In this document: positions 56,333-64,000 of the stretch, piece by piece
Layout of the letters: the number at the start of each line of letters is the position of its first letter
Position numbering within the stretch: position 1 is the first letter of the stretch
Source: Doryteuthis pealeii
Taxonomy: Eukaryota > Mollusca > Cephalopoda > Myopsida > Loliginidae
Direction of reading: 5' to 3'
Length of the DNA: 64,000 bases
NCBI GenBank assembly: GCA_023376005.1
Contig: CM042145.1
Coordinates: 92,989,550 to 93,053,549 of the forward strand
Position numbers and translations under genes: made by a program
The notes under the pieces: generated by a model
The model's database searches: none
What the model was told of the DNA's origin: nothing
What the model saw: only the letters and a program-made list of their open reading frames with translations

Positions 56333-56706
56333 AATGATGAAAACACAACAACTCGGTATTATTGGATGCTAGTTTGAGAATTCTGGCTATCTTTCTTTTA
56401 TTTCCCTCCCCCCTCTTTTCTCTCTCTCTCTTTTTTTTTCATCCCCCCCTTTTTTATGTTGTTGCAATTGCTGTGTGATATTATTGCAACTATTTGATTT
56501 AAATGTGAATCGAAGTTGAGTGTGTCTACATTCTGACCTCCTGTTTAGCAATATGAAATTGAAAAAAAAAAAGAAAGAATAGAAATTATGAGTATAACAA
56601 ATTTATTAGAAATGAGCAACATAACTAGAATAGACAAAATATATTGTTTCTAGGTGATGGTTGCTTTATATATTATATTGTTTATATATTAGGGTCTTGC
56701 CTATCT

Positions 56707-56790
56707 TTTGAAAGCAAATGGTTACCTGGTTAGTATTTAGATGGGTGACCACTAGAGAAGATCAGGTGCTGTAAACAGCCTAAGGCCTAC
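56707..56790 (+). repeat. 5S-rRNA-like fragment
   Basis: ggttagtatttagatgggtg, accactagagaagatcagg, tgctgtaaaca correspond to the 3' half of 5S rRNA (GGTTAGTACTTGGATGGGTG, ACC...CCAGGTGCTGTA) with several substitutions. It is a pseudogene or the head of a 5S-derived SINE, inside the 3' UTR. Confidence 0.75.
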
Positions 56791-57435
56791 ATGCCAGACT
56801 AAGCAAAGCTGAGTAAATAATATTTAAACAGTTGTGTTAAGGTCAATGCATGTGATATGTGTGTGTGTCTGTCTGTCTAGATATGTGTGTTTAGGTAACA
56901 CAAAAGCAAAGTTTTTATTTTTCTTATTTTACTTTCATTTTTATTTATTCTTCTTTATTGTGTAGGTTACCATGTTTTTCATTTGATATATTCTTTGTAA
57001 TTCTTTAAAAAAAAATTTTTTTTTTAGTTAAATCAGAAATCCTCTTAAAGGTTCAGAGATCAATGGGTATAAAATTCTCTTTTAAGTGATGCTCTAGATT
57101 AATTTGAATTTAAGGAGGGGGGGGGGGATAAAAAGACAAACGAACAAAAAACAAACAAACTTTAAGTGAAACAATTGCCTAGTGGGGAAATTGTTAACAT
57201 TTTATTGCTATAATAAAATTATCCTTAATTTTTTAATTATTTTTTTTTTTTTGCATTTGTTTGCAAATAGAAAACTTGTTTTGTATTTTTAAAAGTATTA
57301 AGAGTTTTTTGTTTTGTGGAATTTATTTTTATTGTTGGTAGGAAAGAAAAAAATTGAAAAGGCCCACATTGTTTTTACCAACTGTTGTAAATGTCTTCTA
57401 CCTAAGTCTATGTTGTCAAGACTCACTTCAGAAAC

Positions 57436-57437
<2 letters not shown>

Positions 57438-57473
<36 letters not shown>

Positions 57474-57480
57474 ATATATA
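57438..57480. repeat. (TA)n microsatellite in 3' UTR
   Basis: Two TA runs separated by one extra TA/AT shift. Confidence 0.9.
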
Positions 57481-57615
57481 TTGCTGGGGGCACCTTGCTG
57501 CTGATAATTGATAATTATAATTCTGATAATGTTAATCAGTACCCCCCTCCTTTCTAGTCCTTGTCTTACTGCTGACTGGTTTTAATGTTGTACATACATA
57601 AAAAAAATATACGCA

Positions 57616-57618
<3 letters not shown>

Positions 57619-57670
<52 letters not shown>
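57619..57670. repeat. (TA)n microsatellite in 3' UTR
   Basis: About 26 TA units after tacgcacgca. Confidence 0.95.
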
Positions 57671-57676
<6 letters not shown>

Positions 57677-58465
57677 GTATGAAAAAAAAATCAGATTATT
57701 TTTATCTCTTTTAAAAGAAAAAAAAAAGGCAAGAAACCTTTCAACAGTGTTTCTTGACAAGAGCTGCAGTTTATGAGTGTGTGCATATTGTGCCTGTCCC
57801 CCTTGGCAAGAAAGAAATTACATTACTTGGAGAAAAAACAAAAAAAAAACATTACAATTTGAAAACTTGTAATTTTGATGAGAATATGAAATAATTCTGC
57901 CAAAAACTACCTCCTCAAAACGCAAATCATAAAAAAGCTAAAACTCATTATTAATTCAATGAGTCAAAATATTTCTTTGGATTGCCATTTTCTATAATTT
58001 TCTTGTCCTTCTCAACCTCTGGACAGTATTTATTTTCTCAATTAATTATAAGTCCCTTTTCTGGGATGTCCAAAAAGGGGGGGGGATATATCTCTTTATT
58101 AAAATTCATTCTCTATTATTTTTAACTTTTTTGTTTTTGTATATTTCATTTCCATTTTTTGTTTTGGCAATTTTTTTCCTTTTTCTTTTATAAATATTTT
58201 TGGTGTCACTATTCTCTTTGGAAAATCTAAATTCAGTGTCTTTCTATTTTGAAATTTATTAAAACAGAAAAACAAATGTGATCTATTTATTTATAATTTT
58301 TAGTTTTTCCTCCACTTTAAATCTCAAATTTGCTCATTATTATTTATTTTTTTTTTTTTAAGAATAAATTTTAATAGTTCATCTATTTATGTATAAATTA
58401 CTGTAAATTCAAAAATTGTAAACTCTTTAACCTGAATGTTAAAAGAAATTTTAATGTTATATTTG

Positions 58466-58503
<38 letters not shown>

Positions 58504-58593
58504 GGTAGATTTGACTTTTTTTTTTTTTTTTCTTTTCTGTTGCCTTTGTGTTACCTCCCTTGAATGGTATGATTTCTTATTGGTAATAGTCAA

Positions 58594-58745
58594 GGTTAAA
58601 AGCGCGGTAAGGGTAACCCGAAGCCAATTTTTTTTTTTTTTTCCTTCTTTTAGACCTTACTTTTTCCGATGCAGGTATCATTGGGAACGAGAAATTTTGG
58701 TAAACAGGCCAAAACCTGACCTGTTTACCAAAATTTTTTTTCTAA
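58594..58745 (+). mobile_element. Family H left arm with perfect central hairpin
   Basis: aaaagcgcggtaagggtaac, ccgaagcc, agaccttactttttccgatg, caggtatcattggg. The centre is a perfect 17-bp stem, aaattttggtaaacagg (58692-58708) and cctgtttaccaaaattt (58720-58736), around an 11-nt loop. The right arm is missing. Confidence 0.8.
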
Positions 58746-59193
58746 TGATAATTAAGTGAAAGGTAATTTATTTATTTTTTTTATTTGGCTCCATTCACCC
58801 TTCTTCTTTTATCCCCTTCCCTCATTTATCACAAACTCCTGTTGAAAAGATATAATTACACACTCGTTGCTGGAAACAAGACAAAAACCCCAATTCTGCT
58901 CACTTGGCTCTATCTGACTCTATTTGGCTGCTGATTACAGACTCTTGTCAATTCACTTTTCTACATTAACAATTAAAAAAAAAAAAAAACCTGTACATTA
59001 ATTGCTGTCTAAACCTTGTGGAGCAAGAGGTTCATTGAAAATTGTTTTGACAAAATACAGACAGCTGTTGTAAGTATTGATGATATAGTAAAACAATGTA
59101 ACAAACTTTGTTATGTTTATACCAACTGTTGCTGTGTGGAGCATGTATTTAATGTTTTACAATACTTCAAATACAAAGTTTACATCAGGAAAT

Positions 59194-59199
59194 AATAAA
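59194..59199 (+). promoter_or_regulatory. Candidate distal poly(A) signal AATAAA
   Basis: AATAAA followed within 20-40 bp by a GT/T-rich tract (atgttttgctttgtcc). The preceding 200 bp have mixed, non-repetitive composition like an mRNA end, unlike the repeat-filled DNA downstream. Confidence 0.5.
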
Positions 59200-59215
59200 A
59201 AAAATTCTGAAGCAA

Positions 59216-59825
59216 ATGTTTTGCTTTGTCCTTTTTTTAAGTTGTAGCTTTTGGCAGAAAACCTCAGTGATATAGAAAATAAAAGATATATATATATATA
59301 TATACATATATATATACATATATATGTGATATAGAAAATAAAAGATATATATATACATATATATTACAGTGTATGCTTAATACTATCTCCCTTGAGACAG
59401 TAGTAAGCCAATATATACAGTATTATTAGAAGAGTGCTCAATATCTGTTATAGAGCAATATTAATAATAAATAAATATATATATATATTTTTTTTTGTAT
59501 ATATTGAATTGCATGGAAATTAATCTGCTACCATAATGGTTTGATGCTCTTTTAAACTTGCTTGTTTATACGGAGCAATCTTCAGGCAGTGAAAGATTTT
59601 GAAAAATTAAAAAATATGGACAAAAGGAATTATACATTGATGATTTGAAATTGTGTAATTGTTTAAACAAGCAAGTTGAAGAGCATGAAATCAATATGGT
59701 TTCAGATTAGTTCCCATGCAATGATTCGTATATATATATATATACACACAAAAAGTAAAGCTTAATAACTGTTAGATAGAGCAAGTTTTCAGTTACAAAA
59801 CACTATTTTCCATATAGTCAACAGG
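59216..59825. other. Downstream flank, no gene
   Basis: Holds TA-rich arrays with a duplicated segment (gtgatatagaaaataaaaga near 59267 and 59327). A family of imperfect inverted segments is also present: aaacttgcttgttt at about 59550 and aaacaagcaagtt at about 59663, about 100 bp apart. Confidence 0.5.
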
Positions 59826-60030
59826 AGTCCCCATGGTGTCGTGGCTAATGTGTTAGACTGACAAAGGGTTTGAACTTTAGTTGTGCTAATTTTGGGCTAA
59901 TATCGTTGGGGAAGGTATTATCCCCCCCCCACTATAGATTTAATAGTACCTCTACTGTTCTAAAAGGATGGCTTTGGCATCAAATAACCCATGAAATTTG
60001 GTATGCCATTAAAGAAAGAAATCAAACCAT
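59826..60030 (+). mobile_element. tRNA-headed SINE with family E-type tail
   Basis: Head ccccatggtgtcgtggctaa then gggtttgaactttag. The tail ggcatcaaataacccatg and ggtatgccattaaag is the same palindromic tail as family E, which shows the tail is shared between different heads. Confidence 0.65.
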
Positions 60031-60654
60031 ATAGTCACCACCATTGGCTATCCATTTCTGCCTAACCATGCCTGCTTGCTAAATTCACAAGAGGGTCACT
60101 CCTATTTTATTTTGTTCCAGAGGTGGATGTTGGTGCTATGGCAGTAGAGGTTAAGCTTTCCTGCCAATAAACCCATTAAAAAAAAATTGTTACTGATAGC
60201 AGCCGAGTGGCAGCCTGGCAAAATGGCATCTGACATGAAAGCAAAAGAGTCATTGAATAGAATTGCACTCCTTGATGCCCTGATGCATGCAAGCTCTTCA
60301 TTGCTGGCAAAAATATACAGACAATGGGTGACTGGAAAAATAGTATTTTATAACTGAAAATTTGCTCTAACCAATTCCAAATTATATCTGTTGTTTCTGT
60401 TGAAATAAATAGGAATTATTTTTAGAGAACTCTTATAGAAAACAGCCATTGATACTATTACAATTGTTTGTTTCCTCTTTGGGTTGCACATTATATTATC
60501 TAGAGTTGATGATAATACCTAAACCAATATTGATTAGGGTTATTGGACAAGTAATATCTTGAAAGGAATTACAGAATATATATAAATACATAGCTTAGTT
60601 TGGCACAAGGTCAGAAGTATGAGGCACCCAGTGATTATCAAACTTGATAATCTG

Positions 60655-61083
60655 CTCCACTTTGGTCCTTACTTAGGCTAGACTGTCACGTCAAGCCCTA
60701 GCACCTATATGATTGTCCCAACCCTATTGCCCTTATGGCAACTCCCACTCCTTTTTATCATGTACTAGAAGGCAGTGGCTTAGGGTCTTCATGTCCTGGG
60801 TATGATGTTAAACTCTATCTGATGGTGAGGTTCCAGTTCTGGAGCTCGGGGGATTGTGGAGTACCTCTTCATCACCATTGCTCCCAGTACCACTCTGAGT
60901 GATAGTACCTGTTATGGTCCCATTCATGAGTTAAATAGAACAAAATGAGTTCTAAAAAAATGTTTTTAAAAAATTGAGTACCCATCAAGAATTAATTTTT
61001 AAAAATTAAAAAAAAAAAAAAAAAAAAAGTCTTTGGCATAAAATAACCCAATGGGTTGACATGCCATAAAATCCAACCAACCA
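60655..61083 (+). mobile_element. Repeat family E, copy 10
   Basis: ctccactttggtccttactt, tcaagccctagcacctatat, gatggtgaggttccagttct, then an A run (61010-61028) and the tail ggcataaaataacccaatgg. Confidence 0.85.
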
Positions 61084-62327
61084 ACCATTGATAATCTGCT
61101 AACCATTTGACATGCTGAAGATAATTGGTAACAATAAAAATTGTTGCTGTTACATCACTTCTTTTTTTGGATTGTGTTTTACAAAATGAAGGTAAGTACT
61201 TTCAGTTTAACAAGACTTTCTATCTAAGTTTTATTGTACTTAAAGAACTTAGCTTTATATATAAAGCTAATCAGATATGTATATAATCTGGGATGGTGGT
61301 AGTCAATGTTTAGGTACTGGATATGTATGCTGAAAAGGTGGGGGTCCCCTTAAGGAAAAATTATGATTTTGTAAAAAGTGCCTGTACCTTTAAATCAGTG
61401 TGTGTGTGTGGGGGGTATTCCTAAAATAAGGTAACAAGCAAATCCAGTGCTATTAGTAGCATTCCCAGTTGATTTTATTTTTTGAGGTTATTGTTATTTA
61501 ATCATATTAGTTAAATAGATCTGTGTAAATAGAGTTCAAAACTGTTTGAATTATGCAAATATCCCCAGTAGTTCAATTTTTTTCATAGCAAGATTAATAT
61601 CCCAATGTGGCATTGGATCTAAGACAGAATTTTTTTTATTTTATCATTTCTCATATACTGACCATTATTTGTACCAAAAAGATAGTTTGGTGTTTGCCAA
61701 GGACCAAAGTTACAATTAAAGTTTTGCAAATCGGAAATCATTAATACTTTAAAACTGGTAAACTTTAAGACTTTAAGTTGATAGCATTTTTAGATTCCTT
61801 GGGCAAAAATACTTTTATAAACCAATTTTTAGGAGTAGGGAAGCTCTACAACTCATTTTACAGACAAAAATAGATTACAAAAAGTCACCATTTTTTGCGA
61901 CTGACCACCCAAATTTAGAAAGTTAAAATTTTTTGGAATTGGAAGCTAAAATTTTGTGTTTTACTCGGTAAGTTTTTACAGCTGTTTTAAAGCCATTATA
62001 TCATTGAATAAAGCTCATTTAAACCATTCTTTTGCACATAAAATTGAAGAGTGTGGGTGACATGGCCTGGATGATTTGACATGGAATTACCCATATAAAT
62101 ACTTTGATTAGAAAATGCTCCAGTATAAAATTCTGAGCAACATTCATATTCAATTTTGTTTGGTATAAATGATTGGTAGAGTCTGACATTCTCCTCTCCC
62201 CAAGCCCTGTGAAGTCAGTCGCTTGTAAAGTGGCTGTGAGAAGGTTTGCGTGAATATTCAAACATGAACTGTCATCATTGTTACCCATAAATTTAAGTAT
62301 GGATTCTATACTCTTGGAATAGCAACA
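61084..62327. other. Unassigned intergenic sequence
   Basis: Includes a small perfect-looking hairpin tagctttatatataaagcta at 61251-61270 and a GT/G run near 61399. The - strand open frame 62019-62288 shows no recognisable domain. Confidence 0.45.
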
Positions 62328-62330
62328 TTA

Positions 62331-62376
62331 GCCAGAATGGATGACTCACATGAATATTTGAGTCATCCATTCTGGC
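62331..62376. repeat. Perfect 18-bp inverted repeat
   Basis: gccagaatggatgactca (62331-62348) and tgagtcatccattctggc (62359-62376) with a 10-nt loop. The match resumes for 3 bp outside after one mismatch. Confidence 0.95.
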
Positions 62377-62504
62377 CAATACTGTACTTTCATTTTTTTA
62401 CAGCACTTTTGTTAGTACAAAATTGCTGAAGGATATTTGTTTCAAAAGTTATTTGTAAAAATTGTAAAAAAAAAAAAAAAAAAAATCCTTTACAAACTAC
62501 AGTA

Positions 62505-62722
62505 TAAGCTCAGTCGGTCCCTGCCAATTAAGCGCATGGGTAGCATAGCTTGGGTAATCTGATCTGTGCGATAAAGTGGGAGCTGATGGTAGGTGTGGCG
62601 CTGCACCTCAGCAAAAAAAAAAAAAAAAAAAAAAAAAATCACCTGGTCTAGCGCTAGCGAAAAGGGGATATACTCCCTCGCTGTACGACTGATACAATAA
62701 GCCACTCCACTAACTTTACTTG
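62505..62722 (+). mobile_element. SINE family A, copy 9 (internal deletion)
   Basis: ataagctcagtcggt joins directly to ccctgccaattaagcgcatg, so the part between A and B boxes is gone. The internal A run is 24 A (62613-62637). The tail ctagcgctagcgaaaagggg and actgatacaataagccactc is intact. Confidence 0.88.
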
Positions 62723-62924
62723 CATTATTTGAACGACATCAAATTCACCTTTAAGCCAAATTTGTAGCTTAAATTTCAGTTCAGCGAACGTCATTACCTC
62801 CAACGTTACGTCATAATAAAAGTGTGGGAAATGTTTTCTTTAAAAACGTATTAAAATAAACAATAAAAGAAGTTAAAAAGAATTCAAAATTTAAAAAAAG
62901 AAAAAAAGAAGATATACTTACTGT

Positions 62925-63200
62925 ATATCATTTTTGGGGGCGGATTGACACAAGGCCTTTTTAACGTGATGAGCCACGCACAAACCGAAGCTCATACAGT
63001 GGCCTGAAGTGGCCAGTGCAAAAAGTGCGTAAATTCTACAGCAATTCCCTTTTTGAACACCTTAGGCAACGGACAATAAACCCGGCCCTGGTCCGTTTAG
63101 ACGATGGAGACATGCTGCCTGCGGGTGGACGGCCCCTTAGAATCAGTAAATTTAATTTATATCTTACCGGTCCAGTCACAGGGCTCGAAGCCGAGTAACC
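62925..63200 (-). mobile_element. Repeat family C, copy 2
   Basis: On the - strand: ggaccggtaagatataaatt, ccgtccacccgcaggcag, ccagggccgggtttattgtc, tgtatgagcttcggtttgtg, tgtgtcaatccgccccc. Collinear with 33097-33380. CpG-rich relative to the window. Confidence 0.72.
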
Positions 63201-63305
63201 TATTCAAAGAGTATTAGCACTATGTGAAATGCAAACGGCTTTGTCCAGGATTTGAACTCGGGTCGCCGAGTTCATTTCCTTTGATGATAATCATTACACC
63301 ACGTG
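63197..63305 (-). mobile_element. SINE family B head, copy 6
   Basis: gtattagcactatgtgaaat, gcaaacggctttgtccagga, tttgaactcgggtcgccgag, and a head ending ataatcattacaccacgtgg. It directly adjoins family C copy 2. Confidence 0.8.
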
Positions 63306-63349
63306 GACGTTTTCTAATGTAATAAAATAATTTGTTTTTACGTTTTAAA

Positions 63350-63465
63350 CGAGGGAACAAGTGCTACCTAGGGGAACGCCCTTCTGGGATCATGCGGTTC
63401 ATTTTATACTTACCTGGCGCTCAGGGCCTTCGACTTCTAGACTGGTAAGATTTAAAAAATATAGA
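63350..63465 (+). mobile_element. Repeat family C, copy 3 (5' end, U1-like start)
   Basis: atacttacctggcg at 63406-63419 matches the first 13-14 bases of U1 snRNA. It continues ctcagggccttcgacttcta then gactggtaagat like copy 1. Upstream gaacgcccttctgggatcat is the inverted form of a segment found downstream in copy 1. Confidence 0.65.
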
Positions 63466-64000
63466 TATACAGTATAATAAAATATTTAAATCATGTAAAT
63501 TATTCTTTAAAATATGACTAAATTGTGTTTAAAAAAAAAAAATAAAAAAAAAATTAGCATTAGTTATATTTTTTCGCGAGTTATTTACGCTAGTTTTACG
63601 GTGTTTTATTTTCTCATCCGGTTAACAGTTTGACTTTTTGGAACCAACCAATGACGTAGGGCAGGGCATGACTTTTTTTTCTTAAAAAGATAGTTTGTCG
63701 AAATAATACAGGGTTGACCCCCCCCCCCCAAAAAAAAAAAACTAAACAGAATTTTTTTTTTGTGCAGGTGATCTGCATCAGTGATAGTGTATATATACAC
63801 ACACACACACAGGGTGACCCTCCCCCCCCCACGAATTTAGGTTCTCTTTTTTTTTTTGTCACCCTGTAGTTTCACCTTGGAAGATGAATAGACAAAAGAA
63901 GAAAGAAGATAAACTAACCGTCTTGGATGTGCTAGGTATCTTTGTTCGTGGGTTATACCTTGGATCGAACCCAACACTTTCCTAGAGATCTGTGACATTT
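63466..64000. other. End of window, no gene recognised
   Basis: Poly-A and poly-C tracts (63715-63740, 63820-63832), a short (CA)n at 63796-63812, and a B-box-like ggatcgaacccaac near 63961 that may start another tRNA-derived repeat on the - strand. Confidence 0.5.

Larger units (their letters stand above)
55983..59215 (+). other. CDC27: Probable CDC27 3' UTR (distal end uncertain)
   Basis: Non-coding sequence follows the stop with no splice evidence. It holds a short CAG array, a 5S-rRNA-like fragment, two long TA arrays, poly-T runs and a fold-back hairpin. The end is inferred from the distal AATAAA at 59194 followed by a GT/T-rich segment. A proximal site at 56327 would give a UTR of only about 0.35 kb. 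Confidence 0.5.

Noticed and set aside
56707..56790. Functional 5S rRNA gene
   Set aside because: Only the 3' half is present, with several substitutions and no terminator in the right place.
62019..62288. 89-codon - strand open frame
   Set aside because: No recognisable motif and no promoter or splice context; single-exon chance frame in repeat-rich DNA.
62331..62376. MicroRNA precursor
   Set aside because: The stem is too short and perfectly paired with a 10-nt loop; no flanking stem extension beyond a few bases.
63016..63198. 60-codon + strand open frame
   Set aside because: Lies wholly inside repeat family C (inverted copy).
63406..63465. Functional U1 snRNA gene
   Set aside because: Only the first 13-14 bases match. 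No Sm site or 3' stem-loop follows at the expected distance.

Overview
The window is 64 kb of AT-rich animal nuclear DNA holding most of one protein-coding gene on the + strand: CDC27 (APC3), a tetratricopeptide-repeat (TPR) subunit of the anaphase-promoting complex/cyclosome. Nineteen coding exons, from 4664 to the stop codon at 55980-55982, join in frame into 2496 nt (831 codons plus stop). Only the short first coding exon is missing and probably lies upstream. No second host gene is supported on either strand.

Organism: long introns (up to about 11 kb), dense tRNA-headed SINEs, many TA microsatellites, MITEs, and mariner, hAT and LINE relics fit a large repeat-rich invertebrate genome. A mollusc, probably a coleoid cephalopod, is my best guess; this is inference from protein similarity and repeat style, not proof.

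Layout: 1-4663 is repeat-rich sequence upstream of exon 2. 4664-24079 carries the N-terminal TPR domain exons, including the long intron 8042-19009. 24850-36361 carries the serine/proline/glutamine-rich linker exons. 41998-50530 carries the conserved C-terminal TPR superhelix. The last exon (55852-55982) encodes the acidic tail. A 3' UTR follows, perhaps reaching about 59.2 kb. 59.2-64 kb is repeats only.

The repeat landscape is the main accessory content. Family A is a tRNA-headed SINE (nine copies, both orientations). Family B is a tRNA-headed SINE with its head always on the - strand. Family C has a U1-snRNA-like 5' motif. Family D is another tRNA-like SINE. Family E is about 0.6 kb, always in the same orientation, with an internal minisatellite and a palindromic tail. 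Family H is a fold-back element. Several MITEs have readable terminal inverted repeats and target-site duplications (8-bp hAT-like, TTAA piggyBac-like, TA Tc1/mariner-like, and one with 6 bp). Family names A-H are labels used only here.

I found no operon-like, defence-like or otherwise clearly new gene system. The most unusual items are the GC-AG intron in CDC27, the inverted-repeat-bounded SINE segment near 35 kb, the family with a U1-like start, and the 1.2-kb TIR element at 22.3-23.5 kb.
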